Positions 22,680-34,766 of a stretch of 64,000 bases of DNA are shown here, one piece after another (position 1 is the stretch's first letter; every line of letters begins with the position of its first letter). Below the pieces are notes generated by a model. It did not search any database. It saw only the letters and a list, made by a program, of their open reading frames with translations, and was not told the DNA's origin. This DNA comes from Diospyros lotus (Eukaryota; Streptophyta; Magnoliopsida; Ericales; Ebenaceae). Location of the stretch: the NCBI RefSeq assembly GCF_014633365.1, contig NC_068346.1:20419030-20483029 (forward strand). The letters are read 5' to 3'. A program made the translations under genes and the position numbers.

Positions 22680-25600
22680 AAAAATACAATAATATTTTAA
22701 TATAAAATATCACATAAAATATAAAATATAATTAATAATTAAAAACAAAATATCTTTTTATTTCAATATACTTTTATTTCATTCTTCTCCCAATATTCTT
22801 AAAAAGTATATTTTTTACTACTAAAAAATTTACAAAAAAAATACAATAATATTTTTAATAGAACTAAATAGTTAAGATTAGAAAGAGAGAATATGTGCTT
22901 CCCCAATTATTAAAATACATTGGATCTCCCCCATAACCCTATTTATATGCTCGATTCGAAGACCGATTGTTTTAACTACTTAATTATTAAATTATAAAAA
23001 TAATTTTTTAATATAAATCATGTTTTAAATATTGATGTGATGAACCCAGTACTAACCCTTTGCTGATACGAAAATATATTTTTGATTCGGATCAATTTTC
23101 ACACTACCGGTTTGGTTTTTAATAGAATTAACCAAAATATAAATTTATATACTAAAATTTTATACTAAAATAAAATGAAATAAGTTGAAGTTTACGGGAA
23201 TAATCACACTAAAAATATTTTAAAATCCTATGTTACTCAATAAAAAAATATTTTAAATTCCTTCTAAATTTTCTTAATACTGATTACTTTGATTATTTTG
23301 ATTGATTCATTTCAGTCCATTATATTGAATTGATTTTTCGAATTTGAGTTCAATTTTCCTCAGTTTTGTCGTCTATACATTCGACTAATTTAATTGAAGC
23401 ATCTAGAAGGGAAGGGTATCACGCAGTGCGATGAGGACACTCAGTATATAGGCTTAATGTACATTTGGCATTGAGGTTTGTCTGTTTTTGAGAAGGCCAC
23501 GTCGGTTGATTTTACAATAAAAAAATAATTAATGAATATGAAAAATATTATAGTTATTATTTTATCTTCCTCCCTCATCTCTCCCGCCTCCGCCGCCTGA
23601 GTGCCGCAGCATCTCCTTCTCCTGCTTCATCTCCGACTTCGGCTCCTTCTCCGTCTCCATTTTCGACTTCGGCTCCTTCTTCGTCTCCATCTCCGGCTTC
23701 GGCTCTGTCATAGTCTCCTTGGTGCCTTCGTCTCCATCTCCGGCTTCGGCTCCGTCGTAGCCTCCTTGGTGCCTCAATCTCCATTGCGGCCTCCAGCTCC
23801 AGCAGGTTTATTTTTAATTTTGTTACAGTAGAGAACAAATTTTATTTTGGTGCTTAGAGAACAAATTTCGCTCTAGGTTTTGGTGTCTATTTAGATTAAT
23901 TTCAGTCATTTTAGTTATTTTGGTTTAGTTCTCAAATCAGTTCATTACCGACCTCACCCTTGGGAAAAATATTCGTTGTATAACAAAGATAACGTGTTAT
24001 TTTGATGATTTGGCATAATAATTAAGTGGAAATCAGTTCTCTGTTGAACTGTTGTTTTGGATTTTTTATTTAATCATGGAATATTGAGAGGAATAACTGA
24101 ATAACACAAGTAATGGTAAACATTGTGATCTGTATATGTATATATAATAAATTGATAGTGATATATGTATATATGCATTTTGATGTTTATTCCAAGTGTG
24201 TATTGTCATACCTTTTTCCCGGTTTTGCCTGTGAATTTTGAATCTTATTTCTGTTTGGCATTCTTATTTCTGTTTGGCATTAGGCCGGTCAGTGATATAA
24301 GCTCTTTTAGGTAGTTGTGGCATTTTTGGCACTGGTTGGATTTTTCTTGTCATACGAATAGTCAAAACAGCTAAAATCTAAAATCTAAAATTTATCTTTC
24401 TTTTTGGCATTTTTGGCACTGTTTGGCACTTTTGGATTTTTCTGTTTGGGTTTTCATCTCTGCTTCTTTATTTTTTATCTTTCTTTTACAAAAATCTAAA
24501 ATTTAATTTTGAGAATAACAAATGAATCAAAGTGCATGGCCAGCAAAGAAGTTTGGAATGATGATTAATGGGAGGTGGTGCTGTGCAGTGCAGTGCGGTG
24601 CAGTGCCTTTCTTCTTTGCACATTCTTCTTTTTGATTTTGATGAGTGAGTCAGATGAGAATGAGAGCATTGAAGCAAGCAAAGTTAAATTATGGCAATGA
24701 AACCTGCCTTATATGACAATAATAATAATCATCTGATTTAGCATTGTTTTCTTGCTCTCTAATATTGCTATTTTACAATAATAATCTGTTTTTATAAGAG
24801 GTATGTTAAATAACAATAGGACATAATGGGTTTGAGCAATTGAAAAATTGAAGGATGTTGCGTGTGCATAGCTTGTATCTGGTGAGAATATGTATTAGAT
24901 TAATAATAAATATTTTATATTATGGCATATGTGGGTAGATGGGTATATTATATAATATATTAGCAAGGAAAGGGGAAGCTAGGAGAGGCTGGGGGAAGTT
25001 GGAAAAGTTAAATTGGGAGTGAAGAGGGTTCTTCGAAATGCAAAGGGATATATGGATGTCATATGATATTGAAGTTTGTTATATTAATATATATGGGAAT
25101 ATGGCTTAATTAAGAAGGGCAATGAGAAAGAGATTGACACACACACACACATATATATATATAATTTAAATTATAGTGTGAACGTACTTATATAACTCAT
25201 ATAATATAAGATATTGGAGAACAGATTTTAGGTGAAGTGTCCTATACATAAATATATATATATATAACACATAATATATTATATATTAATATATTATAAT
25301 ATAAGATAAAAGCAAAAGAAATGGTAGGTAATAGGATGGCGACCACATTATATATAATCTAATATTATGTTATATTAAAATATGTTAATATTAAAAAGAA
25401 AGTCAAAGGAGGAAATTAAGTATATATATTAAAGAAGAAAAGAAAGCGGTAGTAAGTATATTTGGACCACATTGAAAACAAACATTATAATTAATTAAGC
25501 AAACATTGAAATAATATATGTTTAATTAAAGTTTTACTTAGCTTAATTTGTAACTTGTTCCGCTAGAACACTCTTAATTCGAAAGATGGGATGATTTGCA

Positions 25601-26975
25601 TATATATATATATATATATAAACAGCATGCAAAGGGTATGTGGCATTAAGTTATATTTTTTTTAAGGTTAAAATGTTAATTTGGTCTTTATAATATATTC
25701 CAATATCTCTAATATACCAAAATATATATACATATATATTCTTCATAATATAAAAAAGAATATATACAAAAGAGGAAACTTCAAATAACTTTATAAGAGG
25801 CTTTTATAAATCTGTTTGGCATTGTTGTGCTTTGTTGTGAGTGCTGTGGTGTTCTATATTTCTTTGTGCTATGTTGTAAAAGTAGTGTTAATAGAAGCAG
25901 GGTGTATCTATTAATGTTAACAGTAGCAGAGTGAGGTGTTGTATCTATTAATGTTAAAAGAAAATAATAATATGGTGAGTTTCACTATAAGAACTAGAAG
26001 TTGTTTTCCAAAATGTAATTTAAAAGCACAATAATACCAATAGGTTTTATAACTAAAATTTGTGATCTTTCAATTACAAAGAACAAGGAATTATAAACTC
26101 TGGCCATACATGGATCATCATCATCAATGTATAATGAAACAAGCTTAAATAAGTTGGTGTTGTCTAAATTATGGTAAATGTATTGCTTATACTTAATTAA
26201 TAGTGTAGTGCAATGCCTGTATGTATTAGAAGTAGAAGAGCATCAAGTAATCATCAATGTATAATGTATTGCTAGTTCTAATTAATGTTGCAGCAGCAGT
26301 AACAGTGATTTAAATTTCCAATAATAATAATAAAAATAATAATATTTTCTTTATTGTCTTGCTATTATGGATGAGTACAAGAAATTAGACTAACTTGATT
26401 ACTAATGTTTGTTAATCTATTTGTTAATCTAAATAGACAACAAAAACTTAATATTGTGAACCTTAATTTTGCAGAAACAGGACAACTTGATTTTAAGAAA
26501 AATTCTTATTGCTATAAGCTTTGAGGCTACTAATATTGTCACCCTTCTCATTTCCATTGCAGTGTTGGTTTGTTTTCAAATCGTTGCGTTATTTGGGATT
26601 GTATTTGCATCGTAAGAGGTATGCATCCCGTGAGTGATGGGGATTTTATCACTCTCTCCGGGTGGTGGGAGATCACCCTAATTTATAGGTATCGAATATT
26701 AATGAAGATATATATATATATGTACATTGACATTGTGTATGTACATATCCCGTGAGTGATGGGATTTTATCACTCCTTCCGGGTGGTGGGAGATCACCCT
26801 AATTTATGTGTTTATTTGTCCATTATGTTTAGACTATCTAATGGATGTTTAACAACTTTTATAAATTTTACGTTAAACTTGTACCTTACATTTGTTGTAG
26901 TTTCCTTTATTAGTTTTTTGAATAAGAATATAATTTTTTTATATTTATTTTTAATTACGTTAAACTAATAATTTT
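22680..26975. other. CACTA interior without recognisable transposase core
   Basis: AT-rich sequence with no credible gene. It contains a short GC-rich patch at 23570-23800 made of a repeated TCCGGCTTCGGCTCC-like word (Glu/Lys-rich on the minus strand, low complexity), several TTTGGCA words at 24240-24440, (AC)n/(TA)n runs near 25138-25162 and 25598-25620, and a duplicated block at 26625-26812. The catalytic transposase, if it was here, has been deleted or has decayed. Confidence 0.6.
26625..26812 (+). repeat. Duplicated ~64-bp block inside the CACTA element
   Basis: ATCCCGTGAGTGATGGG and the following text up to GGGAGATCACCCTAATTTAT occur at about 26627-26690 and again at about 26748-26812. 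The unit contains two small inverted repeats (GAGTGAT/ATCACTC and GGGTG/CACCC). The intervening 57 bp are TA-rich. Confidence 0.88.
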
Positions 26976-26978
26976 GCA

Positions 26979-27458
26979 ACTGCGAGAGATGGTAACCCAA
27001 CCCTTGGTAATGTGGATTACTATGGCGTGTTAATGAATATTATCGAATTGCAATATCTTGGTGGTTTACAAGTAGTACTATTCAAGTGTGATTGGAGAGA
27101 TGTATGCAATAAAGGAAGAGGAATCGAGACAGATAATTACGGGTTCACTTCCTTAAATTTTGATAGATCATTGCAGACTAATGAACCATTTATACTTGCT
27201 TGCCAAGCTGAACAGGTGTTTTATGTAAGGGAAATGGGGGAACCTAATTGGTATGTTGTTCAACGATCACAACCTCGAAACTTTTATGATATGGATGCCT
27301 ATGAAGCCACTAGTGATGAACCATTTCAACAAAATGATCTATCAAACATTGGCCAATGTTCAACCCAAGATGCGAATCTAAATGACTGTGAGTTTTCATG
27401 CCATAGAAGTGACATTCCGCTAGAGATTGCATTTGAAGAAGGGACATCAAGACAATGA
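26979..27458 (+). pseudogene. DUF4216 exon of a CACTA transposase
   Basis: DUF4216 is the C-terminal domain of the large CACTA transposase of plants. The frame can be read from ACT at 26979 (ARDGNP...) through VDYYGVLMNIIELQYLGG, VLFKCDWRDVCNKGRGIE, NFDRSLQTNEPFILACQAEQ and VFYVREMGEPNWYVV, all in the family order, to TGA at 27456-27458. No start codon or upstream catalytic exon is recognisable. The same frame continues after the stop for 28 codons with a strongly basic segment (KGKRKTRERRKQKP) to TGA at 27543, so the first stop may be a CGA-to-TGA change. The gene for the second CACTA protein starts about 80 bp further on. Confidence 0.85.
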
Positions 27459-27534
27459 AGGAAAAGAATGTATCCTTCAGTTAAGGGAAAGAGAAAGACT
27501 AGAGAAAGAAGGAAACAAAAACCAGTTTTAAGTG

Positions 27535-28354
27535 ATGATGATTGATTGTTGGTTGAGCTCACATGAATTTCAGGTATTCTATACCCTTTACTTTTTTTAT
27601 GCACAAGTCATTTTAATTGTTTAAAACATGATTATTGTATTTGGTCTTACATATAGGTTTCTTGTGCTCGTAATAAGTCTAATCGGTCAAAGCAAACAAT
27701 GACTAAAACTACAGGCACTAGAAGTTTTGCTCGAGTTAGAGCTGAACAGGTATAATTTAAATCATTTATGCATCTTTCTCATTAATATTTTTTTTTTTTT
27801 TGTTGATTAACTTGTCTATTTAATACAGGCTGAAATATTAGGACACGAACCGTCTGCATGGGAAATGTTCAAGGTGACACACAAGAAAAAAGACGGGTCA
27901 ATGGTTGATTCCACATCAAAAGAAATAGTGGTAAATTTTATTTTAAACAGTTTATGTTATTGTGATATATATTTTAGTATTATGTTATAACATATCTATT
28001 TTACTTATTATCAAATTTCAGGAAAAAATTCAATCTTTAGTAACCCAAAGAGCTGAGGAAGAACCTTCTCAAGCTATTGATGAAAATGAAATTTTTTCTG
28101 AAGTAATGGGAAGAGAAAGACAAGGACGTGTTCGTGGGTATGGATTCGGACCAACTCATTCTTCTGTCCTTGGAAAGATTCCATCTCGTCGTGAGCTTGT
28201 TACAGAACTAGAACAAATGCAACAGCATAATAATGGTTTGAAAAATGAAATGCAACTTTTGGAAGAGAAAAATGAAGCATTGTCGACAAAATTGGACCAA
28301 GTCAAAGAAAGGCAATCAATTTTTGAAGCTTTTATGGAAGATGTTAGGGCATGA
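27535..28354 (+). CDS. Ptta/En-Spm-type plant transposase (four-exon model)
   Basis: Proposed exons are 27535-27573, 27657-27749, 27829-27930 and 28022-28354, joined at GT/AG sites that all keep the frame (188 codons). Exon 2 gives CARNKSNRSKQ and GTRSFARVRAEQ, exon 3 HEPSAWEMFKVTHKKKDGS, and exon 4 EIFSEVMGRERQGRVRGYG, a set and order typical of the Transposase_24 (Ptta/En/Spm) family. The C-terminus (about residues 145-185) is a predicted coiled coil (LEQMQQHNNGLKNEMQLLEE). In En/Spm such proteins bind the subterminal repeats, which matches the dense arrays at both element ends. Exons 2-4 are well supported by the continuous frame; exon 1 and the start at 27535 are weak. The frame is intact, so this gene could still be expressed. 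Confidence 0.8.
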
Positions 28355-28639
28355 AAGATTAGAAATAACAATTGACTAGACTTAATTGTTTGATTTTTTT
28401 TTTTTATGTAAAGTGTTAGATGTCTTTTTTTGATGACAATGTGATTGTAAATTGATAGATATCTTTTTTTGATGACATTGTAAATGTAAAGTGATAGTCA
28501 ATTATTAATTGACTAGAGTTGTTTTCTAAAGTTTCTTGATGATTAGAATGGTGTTTATTTTGGATACAATATATTAAATTAATAAGGTTTAAAATATAGA
28601 AAAACAAGCAGTGGGTTGTGAGAAAATTTTATAAAAATC

Positions 28640-29152
28640 ACTTTTTGTGACAGCCAACAAAAAGTGGTCACTAAAAATGTCTTTTTTTGTGGCAGCTATA
28701 ACTCTCACTAAAAGTATCTGTCAAACACTTTTTGTGACAACCAATATAATGTGGTCACTAAAAAAACGTTAATTTTGTGGCAGTCAATCACTAAAATCTT
28801 ATCATTTGTGACAACCAGCAAAGCCGTCACAAAAAATTTATTACTTGTGACAACGGTGGCCATCACTGAAGAGTCATTATTTGTGACGGCCATGACCGTC
28901 ACAAAAAATGACATTAGTAACGGAGGACTGCGGTTGTCACTAAAAAAATTTTTGTGACCGTCACATCCGACCGCCACTAAACGGTATTTTTAGTGATGGC
29001 CAGCCAATAATTGCCACTAATACTATTTGTGATAGACTTTTTAGTGACAGCTTGTGACGACCAGTTTAGTGGCCACTAAAACTTTTAGTGACGAGTTTTT
29101 ATACTTTTAGTGACGATCTTGGCCTCCACTAAAAATCTTGTTTCTTGTAGTG
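28640..29152. repeat. Right subterminal repeat array of the CACTA element
   Basis: About a dozen copies of TTTTTGTGACAGCC / GGTCACTAAAAA-type words in both orientations run to the terminal TTTCTTGTAGTG. They mirror the left array but are more diverged and more A/T-rich. Confidence 0.9.
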
Positions 29153-29739
29153 ACATAAAGAAGGAGAAGAAAAGAGAAAATTGGGAAGAAGAGGAAAATG
29201 GCATGGGTCTCCATTCCCACTTTTCTTGTTCCCAAAATACCCCTCACTCACACACATAAGACACAAATATCTCATGCCCCTTTTAGACATTTTCCATTTC
29301 TCTTTTCTTTTTCTCATTTTCTTTATTCAATCCATTTATGAAATTTCCTCTTTACCCTTACTTTTTTTCATACATAACATAAAGAAATTAAGCCATTTCT
29401 TATCATTTTACAATTCATTCCATTTTCTTTTTCGTAACCTTGAGGCTAGCAATCTTGTGACTTGAGTGATCAAGTGCAATATGAACAGGGCCATATATGA
29501 AGAAGAATTTTTCTTTTTTTGTTTTCTATTTTTTGCAAGTAAAACTAGAAACCTTACTTGGTAACTATTTATGTTTTTGAAAAAGTGACAGAAATAAGAA
29601 CTAGGCAACAAATGAACCTAGAAAAAGGAAATTTTCGTTGCGTACAAAATAATAATGTTGTTTTTTCAAAAGAGTATTGCCCTACCATTGTCATTTTCAA
29701 TATCTTCCCAGTGGTAATAATATAAATATTATTATAAAT
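29153..29739. other. Flank of the CACTA element, nothing recognised
   Basis: The first part is purine-rich and continues the style of the sequence left of 21690, as expected if the CACTA element interrupted one LTR-like region. The rest is AT-rich without a gene signal. Confidence 0.4.
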
Positions 29740-30149
29740 AAGACTTTCAATCACAACATCAGCCAAATCAGAAATGAAGTGCAGGAACTCGTCCACATTT
29801 CTTTATACCAGATTTTAAAGCCAACTCTTTGTATTCAACATCAATTTCTTCTAATGTTTCAATATGCTCACTGAAAAATCTGCAACAATAAGGAAGTATG
29901 TAAAGGACAAAACCCCCTAACCAGTTAGCTAATTTATTTAAAGACAAATATGCAACAAAATCCAATATAAAAGCCCACTGATGGTAAAGAATCTGCTAGA
30001 CATCCTGAGTAAATAGAGAAAAAAAAAAGATGGATGAAACAAAAGTACCTAATTGGGACAGCCAGGAGACTTTTTACTCCTCTCTTCCCTAGCTCAATGA
30101 TTGTCTCATCAGTATAAGGTTTCAACCATTCCGCCGGCCCAACTCTACT
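29740..30149 (-). pseudogene. Ferrochelatase gene fragment (two 3' exons)
   Basis: Ferrochelatase inserts Fe2+ into protoporphyrin IX in chloroplasts and mitochondria. Exon A (30149-30049) translates to [16 protein letters not shown] and then [15 protein letters not shown], and exon B (29879-29740) to [20 protein letters not shown] and GRVPAL, matching the conserved C-terminal half of plant ferrochelatase. The 169-bp intron between them keeps GT (minus strand, 30048) and AG (29880), and the split codon phase is right. After GRVPAL a small deletion shifts the frame; [11 protein letters not shown] continues in another frame. Upstream exons with the catalytic His motif and the transit peptide are absent, and nothing downstream encodes the usual membrane tail. 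With introns kept, it is a piece of genomic DNA, not a retrocopy. Confidence 0.88.
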
Positions 30150-31030
30150 CTATACATGCATTTGAACAGAAATCATACCAAAGGTCAACGTGACAGTCGT
30201 GTCATATTCTCAAGGGAAAAGAACTAATTAAGTCTTTCCATGAAAAAAGGAAAGTGATAAGTGGCCTTATGGGGTAGAAACAAAAACTTAATTATGAACG
30301 CTATTTGCTTTACAATCATTGATGCAAATGTTTGCTTAATTTAGAATTTTCCAATCTTCTCATTGAATGAATCAAAATTCCTTATACAATCTATAAAGCA
30401 AGAAAACTGTAAGCCAACGAGACAAGATCAAACATTTACAAATAAATGGTGAGCACAATGGCATTTTTCAATTATGTTGCTCCCCCTTCCCCCTTTAGTT
30501 TATTGAAAAGAATGTGCCATATGAGATAACCATGCGGTGTAACAGAGGTATGCAAGGCAAGATGCATCTCTGTGGTAGACAAAGCCGTTCAATTGCACGG
30601 TCCCTTGTCAATGGAGAAGTGCCTCAGTTAAAGAAGCTAGAGGTTGCAGTCATTGGCGTGCCAGTGCCACACACTAGAGAATGTCAGCGTCACACACCAA
30701 GGTGAGGCAACAATGCATGCAACAAGCAGTAGAGGTGTGAGCACGGGCTTGGCACGGTGATGCATGAGGAAGCCCCTGAGGCAATCAAACTTGCTGAGCT
30801 TGAATTGAAAATAGTTGGTGAAATGTCACACCAAGGCATTTGCACAGGATGGTTAAGGCAATAGGCAAGTGTGGGTGGCATGAGACAACTGTGTGCAGAC
30901 ACATGCTAGTGATTAGTAGTGTTCAGTTATGGGAAGTTGTCAAGATATAAATCTTGTGTTGTATTTGTGCATTGTGCGAGAAAAATTGGTTGAGACACAA
31001 TGAAACCTTAGTGCCATTAACAACAATAAT
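30150..31030. other. Nothing recognised
   Basis: No upstream ferrochelatase exon and no other gene was found. The 63-codon frame at 30514-30705 has no known motif. The segment beyond about 30480 may include decayed copia internal sequence. Confidence 0.45.
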
Positions 31031-31647
31031 AATCACAAGTCATAATCCCATTAAGTGGGATAGGAGTGGCAGGGTGTGCAGTGGTTTCAGAAGTGACTTC
31101 GGACATGGTTGAGGAAGAAGAAACGAGTTGACAAGATCTAGGAAGTGGCTATCGGTGTAAAGGCGACAGCCACGTTGGGAGGCGGTGGCCAGCGACTGAT
31201 GGCAAATGGCAGTCAAGGCACAGAGATCGCGACAAGTCGACGGCATCTGGGAACGCAGTGTCTGGGGATGGTGCTAGTGGATCTAAGATCGGCGACGATT
31301 GAGGATAACCAATGGAGAGGCGTGGACGGTCTGGTGATTGCAGAGGAATGATAAGGCAGCCTAAGGTTTTTTCACAGTGTATGGCTGTGATTTAGTTATG
31401 CTCTGATACCAACTTAGAAATTATCACAGACCAAAATGTCATGATTAATTTTAAATGAATGTGCACAACATCCTCTTTTAAGGAGAGGATTAGTAGCAAA
31501 AACAAGGAAGAAAATAATTGACAGCATCCTACCATCCTCATTTACATTATTAACTTTCTATATTTGCATAATATTTACATAAAACAATGATCCTAGAATA
31601 TTCTAGGATCAAGGCCAGATCAATCTTAATTGAGCTTAATTCCAACA
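31031..31647 (-). mobile_element. Copia 5' end: LTR, primer site and start of gag
   Basis: On the minus strand an LTR of about 235 bp starts TGTTGGAATTAAGC at 31647 and ends AATTTCTAAG at about 31413. It is followed at 31412-31398 by TTGGTATCAGAGCAT, a perfect initiator-Met-tRNA primer site. After a leader of about 290 bp an ATG at 31106 begins MSEVTSETTAHPATPIPLNG, a typical copia Gag start, which stops after about 30 codons near 31025. The rest of the element is missing. The LTR end should read CTAACA and has decayed. Confidence 0.75.
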
Positions 31648-31649
31648 AA

Positions 31650-33740
31650 AAGTAATTCTCTAAAAGGAAATTATGTACAGAAACATGTCAAGCCCTAATC
31701 TAACTACTTGTATGCTTTCCTAGCTCTTTTTTCCATTGGTGAACTACTTGTATTTGCCACGCAAGTAACTTCCTTATGTGGTATAGTAAGGCATGGTTAT
31801 ATGTAATACACATAGATGCAAGATGTCATAAAGTATAATGTGAGTATACGGGCCATAAATCATAGCATGGTCATTTCTCATGTAATGGGTATGATAATTC
31901 TGTCTCACCTCAATTCCCTCATGTGCCCTTTTTATTTCAGATATACTTGCCGAGCCTTGCAGCTCACCTTGTTTTTAACATCATTCCAAGTATGGAAGCT
32001 GATATTGGGAGTGGGATGGTGCTGCATCAGTCTTAAGAAAAAATGTCAACTACCAAACAATATTTTTCAAGCAGGTTTCAAATTTTTAAAAGATCTTTGA
32101 CATGATGATCATCCAAAAAATAAAGAAAAAAAATGCTTCTATATTAGTATGTGGATTGTTTATTAATAAGACATTTAGGCAATTCAAAAATAAAAATGTC
32201 AACCACCAAACAATATTTTTAAGTAAATTATTCCTCCAACTTTACTTGTGGTTTATTTTGAGATTTTATGTTTTATTTTTTGCTACATGTTAGGGTTGTC
32301 TTTGCGAATTTCCTTGTTTTTGCTATTTGTCTTGGTGTTTTTAAATGAAATTAGTTATTTGGTTGGTGTACATTTGTTGGATTAGTTTGTTTGGTTGTCA
32401 TATAGTTGTTCAATTAATCTGTTTATTTGTCGGATGGTTGTTCAGTTGGTTATGATATGGTTGTTCAATTAGTTTGATTTTTCTGTTTTGTGTCTGAGTA
32501 TTTAATATCGGATGGTTGTCCGGTTGATTATTGAGTAAGGGATAAGGGTGTGTGTGTATTTCAATTATCAAACATGAGCTTGTTCTTCAAATATTTGTTA
32601 ACGGTTAATGGGTGAGTGCTTAATGCATACCCATCACACTTATCCTTGTTGTATCTGGTACACTCTATTACACAAGAGTATATGGAGCCAATTAAGGAGG
32701 TTATAGAAAGCTGACTGTTGGAGAAGTGCATCCATTTCAATATTGTGTAAATTGAGAACTATTAAAAGTATCTGGTGGTTGGTTATTGAGTGGTTCAGGT
32801 TTTGCTCAAATTAGCACCACTTTGTTATTTTAGTTGGAATCTAAAATTTGTTTTCGATCCATGGGGTAAGTTAAAATTTTTACGGCTTTATGTCTTGTGT
32901 GTTGTATTGTAGTTCTTCCACTTCCCCTGCTGTTTAAGTTGCATACACTCTGCTAACTGAATAATCACCATTAAATTCTTAGGTTCATTTATCATGTTAT
33001 TGATATTAAAGTTAGCTAATAGAACAATCACCATTACATAGTTATTTCACCACAAACTTCTTACGAGTTCGAAAATTGATTGTGGCGCTAGAACATGATT
33101 AAGTGCTAAGGTGCTTTTGAAGTCATTGATACATTTTTCCCAGTTTGCATGTTTCCTTGGCTGTGCGTCTTTTTTCACATGTGGTTCTATTCACTTCATA
33201 GTTTTGTAGGGATTTATTTATTTTTTCATAACTTTATGATGTAAGGCTATTTTTAGATACATGATTACTTTTGATCCTAAATTACTGAATGGTTTAAATT
33301 TTTGCAGGACAATGTTTAAGTTAGACTATATGAAAGTTTTTCGACAACTTTTTATTAAATAAATATTAGAGTCTTAAACCTCCTACATGAGATTAACGGT
33401 GAACTTAATTAATCGCTAATAATATTGATTATTGAGTGGAGATAGTGTTAATTGTGAGATTAATGTATTCATGTTTTTATGGAGTTTATTGAGTAGAGAT
33501 AGTGTTAGAAATTTAGTACTGCTATTCTGAAGGATGATGAGTAATATGATTTGCTCTCTTCGCAATTTGTAGGTACTTAAAGATACAAGTCGAGCAAGGA
33601 ACACTTGGTGTTGGTTGTGACTATAATACATGGATTCTAATGACACTTGTAACAATTTTTTGATTTTGATTATAAGGAGAGATTAGGATAATATAAAACC
33701 CATAGTTTTTTTTTTTTTTTTCTTCTCATTTTTCTTCCCA
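31650..33740. other. Nothing recognised
   Basis: AT- and TG-rich non-coding DNA. A GGTTGTTCAATTAGTTTG-like word recurs between 32390 and 32530. No exon of the neighbouring ferrochelatase or LAZY1-like gene could be read here. Confidence 0.4.
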
Positions 33741-33743
33741 TAG

Positions 33744-34766
33744 TGTGTCCACTGCAGGGATATCTTTTTAACTCTGCAATTGAACTGCCTGAAACAAGCA
33801 CACAGGTAAAGAAAGAAAGGACATCACTGGAGCAGCTATTTAAGAGGAATAACATAGCACCTGAACATTTCAAAAGTAAATGTGAGAAAGTGGAGAACCA
33901 CACCAAGGGAGTATATGCTAAACGTCTAGTCAGGAAGATGCTAAAAACACTCTATTGCTCTTCAAAAAGCTGCGCGCCTCCAGCTTCTGATCTTGTTCCT
34001 CCCAAGAGGAAACTCCCCAAGGTAACCTCGTTATTACTACACATTCTGAGAGCCCATCAAACAATAGGTTTCACTAGTGTGGTCATTATATATTAGATAA
34101 ACATAACATGTCATTCAAGACCTGGAGTCTTGTTAAATTGAAATGTTAAAATGTAGTGCTACTGAATGAAGCTCAGGGACATGCAGCTGCCAAAACCATT
34201 TTGACTGAATCAAATGGTACAAATTGCTTAATCCATTGCTTCTTTACCCCCCAAAAAACTCCATATTGGAGAGTTTTTTCATTAGTATTTCCCCACTGGT
34301 GTCACATCAAAATGGTCCTATCAAAGCCAATTATAATTGGCATGCTATGGGGAATGAGAGGCTCCTGGGCAATAGTGATGTATACCACCATACATGGAAG
34401 TGGAAACACCTACAATTCAGTAGAAAAACATTGCCTTTTTTTATAATTTTTTCCTAACCAGTAGGAAAACATTGTTATTACCTTTTTTTAAATCTTATGT
34501 GTGAACCTGTGTCATGCAGGTTTAAGAACGTTCCACAAATCCTGAAAGATCAACAGCAGAAGAGTTCACAAAATCACATAATTGTGAGATAGGGAAATGT
34601 TCCATTAATTGTGATAGTAACAAGGGAAATCTGACCTTGCAGGGCCAACACAATAGAGCTTTGTTTAATAAGGAAATCACCAACATCAACCCAACCAATA
34701 AGAGGCTCAACAGCAGTGGATTGACACAGAAAAGGGAGCATTGGATCAAAACTGATGCAGACTATA
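33744..34766 (+). pseudogene. LAZY1-like gene fragment (two exons)
   Basis: LAZY1 proteins act in gravitropism by steering auxin transport. The first segment (33744-34021) reads CPLQGYLFNSAIELPET, KKERTSLEQLFKRNNI and ends PPKRKLPK before a GT donor at 34022, which matches the central conserved block of LAZY1. The second (about 34520-34766) contains ERSTAEEFTKSH-like text and ends REHWIKTDADY, the conserved C-terminal motif. In the family this is directly followed by LVLEL, an EAR-type motif; here the frame continues with KYKSTF instead. The 5' half of the gene is missing, and the start of the second exon is damaged (stop in the MFHRKV-type part). The identification comes from remembered family motifs and should be checked by a protein search. 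Confidence 0.72.

Larger units (their letters stand above)
21690..29155 (+). mobile_element. CACTA (En/Spm) transposon with both ends and 3-bp target duplication
   Basis: The element spans 21693-29152 (7,460 bp). The left end is CACTACAAGAAAAG and the right end TTTCTTGTAGTG, so the terminal inverted repeat CACTACAAGAAA matches for 12 bp. Both sides carry aca (21690-21692 and 29153-29155), the 3-bp duplication expected for CACTA elements. Dense subterminal repeats fill about 1 kb on the left and 0.5 kb on the right. Inside, a DUF4216 exon and a Ptta/En-Spm-type transposase gene are on the plus strand near the right end. No long frame for the main catalytic transposase (TNPD type) is visible in 22680-26975, so it looks non-autonomous. 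Confidence 0.95.

Noticed and set aside
23562..23838. Glu/Lys/Gly-rich frames on both strands in the CACTA interior
   Set aside because: They come from a short imperfect repeat of TCCGGCTTCGGCTCC-like words, so composition alone keeps the frames open.
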